Source of the DNA: Paralichthys olivaceus
Taxonomy: Eukaryota > Chordata > Actinopteri > Pleuronectiformes > Paralichthyidae
Length of the DNA stretch: 64,000 bases
Reading direction: 5' to 3'
NCBI RefSeq assembly: GCF_024713975.1
Contig: NC_091113.1
Coordinates: 12,970,501-13,034,500 of the forward strand
Both the position numbers and the translations under genes were made by a program. Shown piece after piece: positions 13,141 through 25,000 of the stretch. Each line of letters opens with the position of its first letter. Positions within the stretch are counted from its first letter, which is position 1. The notes beneath the pieces were generated by a model. It saw only the letters and a program-made list of their open reading frames with translations. It was not told the DNA's origin and ran no database searches.

Positions 13141-13195
13141 CACGTGTTCCATCACCTACATGCGATGACGTCAGAGCCCCCCACCAATGACGTGA
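13141..13195. promoter_or_regulatory. clustered E-box and CRE sites upstream of tef
   Basis: CACGTG (canonical E-box) at 13141-13146, TGACGTCA (full CRE palindrome) at 13166-13173 and TGACGTGA at 13188-13195 fall within 55 bp. The cluster lies about 1.9 kb upstream of the tef distal first exon. E-boxes and CREs are established inputs to clock-output genes such as tef; the link to tef here is inferred from position. Confidence 0.45.
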
Positions 13196-13246
13196 AGTGT
13201 GTGCTTTGATAAAAAGGGAAAAGCACATTTCGTTCTAAAACGTCTG

Positions 13247-13252
13247 TTTATT
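13247..13252 (-). terminator. zc3h7b: candidate zc3h7b polyadenylation signal
   Basis: TTTATT on the plus strand reads AATAAA on the minus strand. It lies at the far end of the non-coding stretch below zc3h7b and would give a 3'UTR of roughly 5.5 kb. Confidence 0.4.
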
Positions 13253-13574
13253 AAATGCTTTCAAGAGATTTGGTCCACTTGTGTGATCATGAATTTCCAA
13301 CCAGGGAGGAGAAAAGAGAAAACAAAGTCAAGAAGATAAAACAAAACACATAACAACAAAATGTAAAAATACAGTACAAAAAGAGGCCTTGTATTTTCCA
13401 CTTCTTTACAACCCTGGTTTAATTCATCTGAGTTGTTGAAAAAAAAAATTCTAACAACCAATAATAATTTTCAAATCGAATGAAAAGAGATTCATTAAGA
13501 TTGTTTGTTTGTGTGTGTGTGTGTGTGTGTTTTTGTGGCAAATCAAATGACACCAACTATAAAGGTTACTGGGA

Positions 13575-13641
13575 ATGGGAGAGATGGGAGGGATGGGTGT
13601 GGGAGGGATGGGTGTGGGAGGGATGGGTGTGGGTGGGCGGG
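13575..13641 (+). repeat. 15-bp G-rich minisatellite
   Basis: Three tandem copies of GGGAGGGATGGGTGT, with flanking partial copies ending GGGTGGGCGGG. Many GGG runs are separated by one to four bases, which is G-quadruplex-capable on the plus strand. An AC/TG microsatellite lies just upstream at 13509-13532. Confidence 0.85.
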
Positions 13642-16600
13642 TGTCACATGAGTACTTAATGACTGGGAATCGTGTTTCACAGCTGAGAGCCGCGTCGTTG
13701 AATTTAACTATAGATGGAATAACCAGAACTGCACAGGACATGAGTCGTTTTACTCAGAGAATGGACAAAGAGAACCTTCAAGCCAACTCTTAAATCAATG
13801 AATTACACTTTCAAAGGTTCGGAAGCAACAGCAGAAATAAACCAGCCTGACTGCTTAAACACCAGCATGACATCACACAGGGTCAACAATTGTAGTGATG
13901 TCAATAGAGGTAGTGAGACCCCACACGTTTTCTGGTGCTAAAGTCTCGGAGGAGCTTGGAAGGTTAAAGGCAGAGGCTTGTAGAATTGATATTAGGAAAG
14001 GACGTCACCACTGATTGACAGTCCCCGTCTTTTAACAAACTCAGTATTGTAGTTATGAGAAAAATTGAAGCGTGTTTTGGGGGAATAAACTCTTCCATTC
14101 ATTTTGAGAAGAATGTGAAAACGCTTCATATGTCAGAAAAAACAACTAATACAGCATACAATGTTAAAAGAGATTTAAAGCCCAAGGCTTTTATTCAATT
14201 TCAGGTTCCAAAACGTTCTCTTACTGGTGCACAGTATTCATTAAGCTATAAGGGATCAGGAAAAAGAAAAGATAAACACAAATTGAATAATTTAAAGACC
14301 AAATGTCCTCCACAGATGACAGGACAGTTAAGCAGTCATTTTGGCCGCAGAGCCAATGTCCATTCCCTGACAAACCTCACATCTCATGGACGGGTTTCCT
14401 CACTTTTACAGCAAATTGATTGTACTTGATAAGCGAGACTGACAGAGTATCTACTGTGTTTGTTATGACGGAAGATCCTTCTTGACAAACAATTTCCACG
14501 TGAGATTTGTTTTGTGTACAGAAGCTGCAGCAGCAACTGGCCTTCTTTTTAAATTAGTGACATGATTCGCTTGCCTTTAACAACACACACAAAACACAAA
14601 GCACACACTTTTAAGTTCTCTTTTTTTTTTTATGTCTTTCTGTGTGTTATATAATCAATGCTCGTCTTTCTCCAACAATGGAAGAGGAGCCTTCTTTAAA
14701 ACGTTCAGCTTTTTTTTCGGGCAAAACATTCACTTCAGCAGGTCTCTAAACGCAGGACTTCAAACAAAGATGGGAAAATTGTTCGTCCACTTGAAAGATA
14801 AAGATCAGAAAAGTATATTGCGCTCTCTTAACAACCTGTCCTTTTTGAAAACTCCCTGAAAAACAAGATGGGAACACGTCACCGACAACAGCAAACTCTT
14901 CCACAGCCACAGAGGGGAAAAAACAGCTCCACCATCTCTTATCTAAATTACCTTATGAGGGTGTCTAAGTATTATAATAGGTATCAGGTATCATATACTG
15001 TATATAGTAAGAAGGATTATACAATAGGGGTATGTATCATCTTATAGATGTAGTATATCAAATAAGGCGCTATACGGGAGTATATAGGCCTCTATGTATG
15101 CTTTTGTCCCTGACCGGAGACTCAAACTCAAAACAAAGAAAGATGCACAGCACAGGCAGTGAGCAGAGAGCTCTGCTGGTAAGATGACACTGAAGAGGGG
15201 AAAGTTTACAATATATATACTTTCATCATCAACTATCTATTTTTGTCCCCTTTAAACTCTCTTCAGGCCTACAGACAGAGCTCAGACAGCGTTAATACAT
15301 AGTACGCCTACCATACTGTGTAAATGGTGGTCACCACCTGTAGGATCCAAAAACTCGAGCGCCTTACTACAGCAGCTATCAGGAGTCTTTCTGCTCACTG
15401 CCTCCCAGATGGAGCTGTGCACTGCCGCATACACAGATGCATATTTACTGTAAATTATTATATTCATACAAGGATACATATATAAAGAGAAAGTTATACA
15501 TTGCAATTAACATACATATATCAATAGCATATAGAAGAGAAATAGTCAATAGATAGCAATCATTATCGTCATCATATTCATCATAATACTAAGAGTAGTA
15601 GTAATACAATCCCTCAAAGAAGCTAATACCTGGGCTGTTCCAGACAAGGGCTTGATACCAATAATCCCAGAAAAACTTTGAGAAGCTTTGAAACTGAGAG
15701 ACGATTAATGCTGATCCGAGAATCTGAGGTCAGTTTTCAGGTGCAGGATGATTAACAGCCTGCGACCTCACAACCATTTAGCTCTTTAGTATTTATCCGG
15801 CGGCCTAAATGTGTGGGACTGCAGACAGAGGTGAGACAAAACAAATGTACGATTCTGTGGTTTAATTATCACATCTATACGAAATAAAACGATTTTGTTT
15901 CAACTTCAATTTTTTGCGCCCGTTACGCCCGGGCAACACTGGATGCTTGAGAGTCGCTGCCTATTTTCTCTGCGTGCACAAACAGTCACAAAAATTGATA
16001 GTTGCAACACTTCCTGCACCGATTTCATAACTTAGAGTTCTGGTATTTAGTTAAATTCATAGGCTGCTTTTCTTCATGGAAATGCAGTAGTCATACCAGA
16101 AACCCACGCAACAGATCAGCGACACGGCCATTACACACTGCACACGCACCTAGTGTAGCCCAGGGTTAGCCATAAGGTTCTTAGTACTGTTTAATTGCAA
16201 CATCGGAATTGAAGCTGAACTAAAGCCACCCTGGATAAAAAAAATTATATTTTAAATATAAAGTTCAGCCTGTGCACATTTTATCTATATGTTGCATGCG
16301 TCTGAACACACACTACAGCTGCTGAAAAACCAAAATGACCTTCGGAGCTGCGTGATTTACTCCACATCTCTGCTCTCAATGTTTTAACCATCACAAATCA
16401 ACTTCTACCTCCGCTGCAGTCCCTACAAACAAACCCGGTCTGGAACAACCCACACAGAAGGAAAAATTACAAAATAAAAGAATCATTAAAAAAAAAAAAA
16501 AAATCACTATAGTCATCTAGTTCAGCGATACATGTCATATAGCAATACCTCAATAACAAGAAGTTCTATGTAATCAATACAGGTTTTCAGGTTATATATT

Positions 16601-16758
16601 TATTAAGCTTAACCGCTAAGTTATCAATTATTATTAGTAGTATACCATTATTCGTAAATATGCATAATATGTGTGTATATGTATCTGAATATAGACATAC
16701 CTCCATCGTGTCTCCTTCCACATTAAAGGTTAGAATATGATGACAGCAGATATTCTAC

Positions 16759-16761
<3 letters not shown>

Positions 16762-16804
<43 letters not shown>

Positions 16805-16810
16805 GCGTGT
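16762..16810 (+). repeat. TG microsatellite
   Basis: Uninterrupted TG run of about 20 units with GTGCGTG variants at the end, in the zc3h7b 3' region. Confidence 0.95.
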
Positions 16811-17580
16811 GTTAGTGTCACATGTGCGTGTGTTGCTTATAGGCACAATATGCGGTGTGAATTGTCTCCCTGTGTAAAGCTGGCAGGTTTCCCGCGATAA
16901 ATGTATTTATTTATTTTATCTCAGAGCTACTGTTAGCCATCAGGAACAAAACATTTGGGAGCATATGAGGAACACAGGTTTCCATTTGAAGGCTGAGGGA
17001 GCATGGTGGGTGCGCAGTGAAATAATGACCCCAGTTTGACTGAAGATGCAGCGACTTCTCCAATCTTAAAAAAAAATATCCTTCTATCTTTTTCTTTTCC
17101 CTATCATTTCTTTTCAGTCTTTAAATCATTGTTTATCTGGAGCAGATTTAATTTTTTTATTAATTACAAAAGCTTTTATCTTTTTTCACGCAACTTAAGT
17201 CTTCAGCACGGTCAGAACTGTCACTGTGCTTTAGCCCAAGTGAGGTCATCATTTCCTGATGGGCATCTGCGGTCTGAACTCTTAATATGTCTACTTATCT
17301 ATTGCTGAGAGCAGCTCAGGCAGGACTTTGTGTTGTTGTGCAGTCACCTCTCTGTAGCCTTGTGACACCAGGTTCACATCTGTCCACTGCTTTGAGCACA
17401 CAACACCGCAAACCACTACTTAAAGCCTTTGTGTACATAAGCCACAGATGTTTCATTAAGATCTAGTTGCCAGAACATTATTTTAATCATCCTTTTTTTC
17501 CAACCCCAGAGGAGCCGGTATTCAAGCATGCTTTGATTCACCTGGACTTGGGCGACAGCAACTATAGTCTTAATGTGTGG

Positions 17581-17582
<2 letters not shown>

Positions 17583-17628
<46 letters not shown>
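17583..17628 (+). repeat. TG microsatellite
   Basis: Run of more than 20 GT units in the zc3h7b 3' region. Confidence 0.95.
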
Positions 17629-17630
<2 letters not shown>

Positions 17631-18777
17631 GGGCTCGTTCTTCACTGGACCAGTTGGTATGATTCCGTAAACAACTATCACAGGACTTTTATTCTAACAA
17701 TAAAGAGGGGGGAAGCTAATGTTACACATCTGTTTTTGAGCATTTTAGGTGTAATTAAATACATTCCACAACCTTTGCAATTACTAACTTCCTCGTTTTT
17801 AAAGGCCCATGCAGGCGTTACATTCACTGAGTTCTACCAATATGGCAGACAATATAACAAGGAAGTACAACTCCCCTCGGAAAAAAACAATGCTTAAAAT
17901 CATTATTCTCCAAAAAAAGAAGGAGAGTGGGATTTGGTTGATACGCAGCTTAACGACGAAGCGTCCACCAAGAACCTCTTCCATATCAGTCTCGACTGCC
18001 ATCGACAGCACCGAGGACTTAGCATTTTTGGCACTCTGAAGTTTAGATTTAAACTTTCTGTGTTAGAGCACTAAGCTTCAACTGAGTTTTGAATTATCAC
18101 CAAGAGATATTTGAGAGCTGCGACCAGCGCGCCCAACCAAGAACTGTTTCAGTGCTGCGAGGATTTAAAACAACAAAAATGAAAGAGGTTGCTAGTGGAC
18201 ACAGAGTTGCTCAGTCCAAACAGTACGAGGGGATACTAGCTGATTCTTTATGTCAGAACTAGTTGTCTGTGGGATTGTAATATATTGTGCTGGAGGAGAA
18301 CCTAAAGTTGCTGTGTAACTGCTGCATGGTACAAAAAATATGCTAAAGCTAAGTCCTGTATTTTAACTTACGAAGCTATCTAATTGTGTTAATCGGTGCC
18401 TGAAAATTGTGTAATGTGTTGTGTGAATGTATATTTTGTGTGTACTTGTCTGTTTGTGTGTGGGGTCAAATGTTCAGTTGTGTGTACATTTGCTCTTGCA
18501 CTGCTGGAGAGTTGCTAGCGGAGGTCAGACTGGAAAGGTGACAGGCTGTTTCCGTAGTCGCTGGTGTGGCAGGCCTGTCTGTGTCTGGCTGCAGCTCAGC
18601 GGCAATCAGGTGCATCTGGTCACCATGGCAACTCAGAGGTCATCCCCATCTGACAATCGCCGTCCTCCCTGGAACCAAACACACCAACACAGCCCATCAC
18701 TCAATCACACTGACATTAACAAACTGAAATGTAAAGGTCCCTTCCCTCCCAACCATTGTATAAAGTAGATTCTGAAA

Positions 18778-18850
18778 GCAAATCTGTTTGTTTGTCAGCA
18801 GAATTACAAAAGAACTACTGATTTCCACGAAACTTGAAAGGATAAGACAG
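18778..18850 (+). repeat. dispersed repeat family B fragment
   Basis: Reads ctgtttgtttgtcagcag, then aactactgatttccacgaaacttg. This is the sense orientation of the family also present at 8286, 34965 and 36980. Confidence 0.6.
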
Positions 18851-19075
18851 ATTTAGGGGTTAGACAAGCTCACTCACTCGCTGCCTCGCTCCAAGTTCCC
18901 TGGGCAATGACCAGCTCTATCAACACATCGGCTCAATCGGACATTACTGTGCACAGACTTCATACACAGGAGATTGCAGGGTAACGTATGAATATTTATG
19001 TTCACATATACACCTCCAGATAACATCTAGAAAGGCTGTGATGGATGTGCAGAAAAAGCCAAATTTCCCACTCAC

Positions 19076-22000
19076 CATGCTTTCTGTGTAATCTGCTGTT
19101 ATAGTGACCTGTTTGTCCTCTGGAGGCGGCGTCACAGCGGAGCTATCTGTGCGTCTACTCTGATTGGTGAGCTGCAGCCACAGTTCATACATCTGTTGCA
19201 TGTCTCTCACTGCAGAGGGTTGAGGATGAGAAAGAGAAAAAAGGAAGACGACCTCAGTAACCATGAATATCGTGCGTTACGAGCCAGTGCAGTGGAGTAG
19301 ACACTTCACAAATCAGAGCAATAACAGGCCTTTGTGTTGCCTGTAAAGGGTGAAACATGAGATAGAACCAGAGGACATGATTGGAAAACTAAGACAAACC
19401 TAGATAAAAACGACACCTTCACAAATATGAAAAAAAATAAAAATAAGCCTGCTGCGATAAATAATAACATAAGTTTAACATAAGAATGAGACATCTAGAT
19501 CTAAATGCATGAGATCAAATCAGACCACAACATTTTTTTCCTGCAGTGTTTCGGGGTGGAACCAGGAGCTTACAGCTGTTGTTCTTCATGTATGTCCAGA
19601 CGTCCCTTTCTTCCAGACTGTGAGCAAATGAGCAGTTCCCAATATAGTGGCACTTCTTCTGCTTCATCACATGCACACACATCTGGGTGAGAGACAAGCA
19701 AACATTGGAGGTTACAGAGTGATAATGGCAGCATTGCAACAGGGTGGCCCAGCCTGGCACCTCCTTGGCAGCGTAACTGCATTGAGGCGCATTACTCCAC
19801 ACAGGTCAGGCAGGTGAGTGGAGAGAGGACACCCTGGCAGGATACTCCTGGCAAACAGGTGTAATGTGCGTCAGTCCTAATCCTGAAGGAACGGTGGAAA
19901 TAAGTTTGCAGTGGCAGAACAGAGCCCTGGTTTAAAATTAAACACTAGAAAATGCTAATCCTACAATAACTACTTTATTTTGTTAACTGACACTTACTTT
20001 AATCAACTAACATTCAAATAATCTGAAAGAAGGATTGAATGTAACCAGTAGAAACTGATGGAAACCAATATGAAAACACTGAAACCTCCATTAGCACTTC
20101 ATAGCAAGGAGACTGAAGAGTTTCACAAAAACACCTGTTCCCCCGGGCAAAGACAGAGTCAGCTGCATTCAACATGTGAGAGGTGGAAGGGCGGGGGGAG
20201 CGGAGAGGAAAAAGAGTGTGTGACCACTGCAAAAAAAAACAAAAGAAGGAACTTACATCATATTGCTGAGGATAGGTGCGGGAGAAAGGCAGAGGCCGAA
20301 CAACAACCCACTTCTTCTTCTCAAAGGATTTGACTAGCAGGACCCGACGCTCCTTTGTCCAGCTAAACATAGAGCCGACGTTGATTAAAGTAAAGAATCC
20401 AAAGTTTATAAAGAGACACAAGCAAGCAGACATTAACTAATTTAGCTTTTTGGATTCTTGCTTTTGTTTGTGTCAGCCTTTAAAATCGTATTCACAAAAC
20501 AGCATCTCACCGGCCTTGTTATGAGTAAATGTCGTGTCTATAGGTAGCTGGTTCTCACCTGTGCCGTGCTTTGGCTGTGCAGTACTTGAGGTTCTTGTCG
20601 GGCTCGTTAACCTGTCCTTCTCTCCAGCACTGGCCACACACAAATTTCATTTTCAGGTTGAGGGGTCGTCCCCGTCCTGCTGCTGCTCCCAACCCCCCCA
20701 CCCCAATGCCTCCCACTGGTCCAACGCCTCCGCCACCTAGGCCGTCTCCCCCAATTCCTCCAATCCCGCCCCCCATTCCTCCGACTCCTCCTGTAGGTAC
20801 GCTGCTCGGGTGGGGGAAATGGATGGGCTGAAAGACGCAGAAAGAGAGATGTAAAAAGTTAACAGGGACAAAACTGAAAAGCATTCTGGGTGATACACAG
20901 CCATTGTACTAGAAAGAAGAATCACTTAATGAGAGCAACATCACAGTGAGCGTACATTTAAAAGCAGAAAGGTATTATACATTTTTGTATTATTACATTA
21001 TACATTTATACACTTCATTGCTTTGTACTTGTGCAATGACAATAAAGTTGAATCTAATCCAGTTCAACCATCTGAAAGATTTTATTGAAATTTGTCGACA
21101 GAGCCTTACTCTGACAACATGACTCAGTCTTAAAAAACAATCTGCTTTTGAGATGACTCAACTAAAATGAAAAAAGAAGTCTATTGATGTCAGGCAAAAC
21201 AAAATGGTGCAAGATTACAGCTTAATTTCCTCACCTTCTGCTGCTTCTGTGCATTCTGCTCCAGCCTTTGCCAGTGTCTCTTGGATTCCTGCACCATCTC
21301 TTCGTGGGTGATACCTGAAGAAAATATTAGAGAGTTCCTCTGTGAGAAAAAAACCAACTTATAACAGGGACAAATTTAACCAATGGCCTAACGACCCAAT
21401 GAGGAGAAGTTGATTTGACCATCTGGTCCACTTGTGAAGAGTAAGTGGCACTTGTAGAACAGAGCGGACAGGAGTTGCTTATAGAAAGTAAACTATAATT
21501 TAATTGTACACCCTGTTCAATGACAATAAAGGCATTCTTATTTCAGTTGAGAAATACTGTACAGACAAACAGGGTCCTGACTTTCACATATGAAGAACGC
21601 AGCAGGAGATTCTCCAATTAGACACAGTCACAATATCTTCAGAGCTTTAATGTGAGGGGTTGCCCCTGTGTAGCGCACAGGAGGCGGGACGAACAGTACA
21701 CACTCTGTTGCATAGATCATGGTTTGTTTGTTTTTTATGTTACTTTGAATGTTGTTGTAGTTGTTGGTGTTGAATATGCTCTTGTTTACAACATAACCTT
21801 TTCCATAGCAACATCTTAAAACTTAATATCAGTAGAAAGTAACACAGTGTAGCCTACTGGATTAAATTTAATTGCAGTTAAAATATGAATGGTTTTGTCC
21901 CTGTTTGAACAATGTGATATTACTTTTCTTAAACTGTGTGTGCTTCACCCACCAGTGTCCTGCTGTAGGACCCAGCATTTGAGCTCTATGACAGAATGCG

Positions 22001-25000
22001 CAAAAGAGCAGCTGTCCTCGCGCTGACAGCCGTAACGGACCTCGTGGCGACATACGTCAAACTGGCAGAGAGGGTGCAGGGGACGCACTTTACTGTAGCG
22101 CACATTGGCTGACCTCACCACGTGCACCAGGCACCTGCAGCAGACACAGAGACAAGTATTTCATGATACAGGAAAACAGTGCAAAGTGCATTCATCCATC
22201 CTGGTTTTTTTAACATAATTGTGGGACTTTGATTTATATAAAATACTAAATGCTCACTTGTTATCGTCGAACGGGTGTCGAGCTGTGAGGTTTGAGCAGA
22301 CTGATAAGTTTTCTTTGCTGCGCTTGCTAATGATGCGAGGCTTACTGTCAAAACATTCCTGTAAGAAAGAGGAAAGAGATGAGAGATCGAAAGACGACAA
22401 AAAGCACAACATTAAAATGCCTTTAGAAACTGTGGTCTTACCTCACAGAGGAACATAAACATTCCCATATGGAGCTGCAGCAGTCTGGTGACGCTGAGCG
22501 CCCGTCGCTCTGTGCTGCCCAGCGGATCGAACAGCAGCTCTCGGCTCAATGCGCCCTTCCTCTCTTGTGTCCACACGTCAATTTCCTCCTGACAGTAGGC
22601 AAAAGTACAATTCTCCCCATACTGGCACTCCTGACGCTCCTGCACCTCTGCAGGAGCCAGAGAGGAGAAAGAGTGAGGATGTAAAGTAAAATATAAACAC
22701 AAGTCAGCTGCATCTGAATGTTAGTTACTTTTTCCCCAACCCAAACACACCTTTACAGAGAACAAATGCCCCCAGGAAGTTGTTCCGTGCAGGCCGGGGC
22801 CGGATCCTCTTCCAGGTGGGGTCATCTGTGTTTTTGAGGCGGCACAACAGCACATCTCTCTTGCAACGATGTGCTGCCTCTGGCTGATACTTGTAGTCCA
22901 TCACTCGAGGACCTGTGAAGGAGACATGGAAAGAGCAGGTTAAGTTACACAGATGTTAGAATTTCTTATTTGTCACTAATGATTAAAATAAATGCTTGGA
23001 CAGCACTGTCTGTTTGTGAGCTGATGGAGAAAGCAACATCGCATTGTGAGTATTTAGAAAAGGAAAAAGAGTTGCTGTTTACTACTAAGACAAAATGACT
23101 CAGATGTCTTGGACTTGAACCAACCTATTCGACTGTAACAGGCATGACAGGCCTGTCGAAACTCATGCGTAGCTGCCAGGGGGTTCCGGGAGAGCAGAGA
23201 CAAGTTTGTTCCTGCCGGACCGTTCTGTTAAAGAAGAGGACGAGGATATCAATATAAGATTAAAACGCTACTTAGCAGCATAACTGCATGGTCAGATGGC
23301 TGTTAATGCAACACTACTATTAAATTGCAAGAGATGAAGAATGATGAAGAATACTGTGTGTATGTGTGTGTGTGTGATACTCACTGCATGAGCAGCATTG
23401 TTGGTGCGAATTCCCGGGATGAAGCTGTGACACACTCGTCCCCCTGAAGACCACAGACACAAGAACATCACACCACATTGTATAGATGCTGACTCACACG
23501 GTGTACTGCTGAAGCACATCTCAGGTTAAAGCCAACTCCCAAGGAACTGTGGTAGCTGAGCAACAGCAAGGTATCCATGTACATTTTTATTTTGCAACAA
23601 ATTTAGCCTGCAGCCTTCTCACCACTCAACATTACACATCAATGATACACAGACTATTATCACTTAGCTCACCAGGGAGAGTGTATTCAGACAATGAGTC
23701 CAGCCCGCCAGCGGCGACTCCTGTTTTTCCTTCTACATCCAAAGCCCCTGCGGAGAAGCTTCCCAGTGCGTCCTGCGCCTGGGTGGAGCCTTGGTCCCGC
23801 TGGGCCAGCGGCGAGTAAGACTCCAGAGGGGGCATGTCACTGATAGGGGAGCTGAAGAAAGCTGGGGGAAGCTGTGGAGATGGGGCCGGAAGGTTGGGAG
23901 AGTACGGTGGCCGGAGAGCAACCGCCGTGTTGGGAAGGTTGGTGGGGATAGCACCCTGGACTGTATTCTGGAGCAGGAATTCCATTTAGTTAAAGTGATT
24001 AAGCAACCTTTCTTACAGAAATTATAATGGAAATCAAAAGACTGATTGCACAGAAAGACTGTACAACACTTTTATTTCTTTTTTCTTTCTCTGTGTCCTT
24101 TACTCACCTCACTGACTTTCTTGGGGATGCATTCCAACAGACTGTCTAGTTCACCTTTGATGACACTGTTGCATTCCTCCATGTGCTCGGACACCGGGAC
24201 AGAATACGGCATGGGAGGCAGGGCCTGGCTGCTGGGGCTCTCTGACAAATCGGTGCATGGGGACACTACGGGGCTCGGCGGTTCATCACTGACTGGGATG
24301 GGTGTGGCCAAAGGAGCTGGGATGCACTGTGCATTGGACATGTCCGCTGGAAACAGCAATGGAAAAAGAGGGGATAACCGTGGTAAGACATCAGTGTGCG
24401 TATGGGTTCAGAAATGTTCAAGGTTTGTCTGTTTGCTGTACCTGGTCCAATGTCACCCAGTGATTCCAGCCCATTGGAGGACATCTAAAGAAGAAGAGAG
24501 TATTTAACTCTATTAACCTCTTGTTCAGTCACCACATCACAAGCTCTACAGTGTGACAACAGCACCCACCTCTCCAGTGGGTGGGGATGTTTCCCCATGA
24601 TTCTCCCCATCACTGGCTGTGGACTCTATCTGAGGGCTGACATAAGCTTTACGGCCCTTCAGGCCCAGTTTATTGGCCAGATCCTGGGCCAGTTCTGTTA
24701 CCTGTCGGTCCTGGAAGATAAAGTACAAAAAGACCCTCAACATGAACACTGACATTGAACTTCTCTTTTCTGTTCCACATTTCTGGATTCATTTAAGTGC
24801 TTTAGCGAGCTCCATTTACCAATTTCTGGGGGAAAACATTAAAATATAATTTTACACTAGATGTTATCAATGATGTGGTTAAAAGTAATTTGCATCAACA
24901 TTTTCATTGCTGACATACGTGTGGTGCTGTGAGGAGACATTTGGTTCCACACTCATAGGCCTCTCGGAGTCGTCCCAGCTCCCTCAGACAGAGTGCTTTG

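Larger units (their letters stand above)
13253..19075 (-). other. zc3h7b: zc3h7b 3' region: 3'UTR and possibly missing last exons
   Basis: About 5.8 kb below the last recognised zc3h7b exon. It contains microsatellites (13509-13532, 16762-16810, 17583-17628), a G-rich minisatellite (13575-13641) and a family B repeat (18778-18850). The terminal C2H2/CCCH exons expected for this gene were looked for and not found. A very weak candidate last exon reads EDGDCQMGMTSELPW then stop, near 18620-18670 on the minus strand, after a TTCCAG acceptor. Confidence 0.4.

Noticed and set aside
14055-14429. 124-codon plus-strand open frame in the zc3h7b 3' region
   Set aside because: Low-complexity composition, no family similarity, no splice or promoter context.
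18620-18670. Candidate zc3h7b last exon (EDGDCQMGMTSELPW then stop)
   Set aside because: Only the four residues EDGD resemble the human tail, and the intervening zinc-finger exons are absent; likely coincidence.
20571-20831. Proline-rich plus-strand open frame
   Set aside because: Antisense of the glycine-rich zc3h7b exon.
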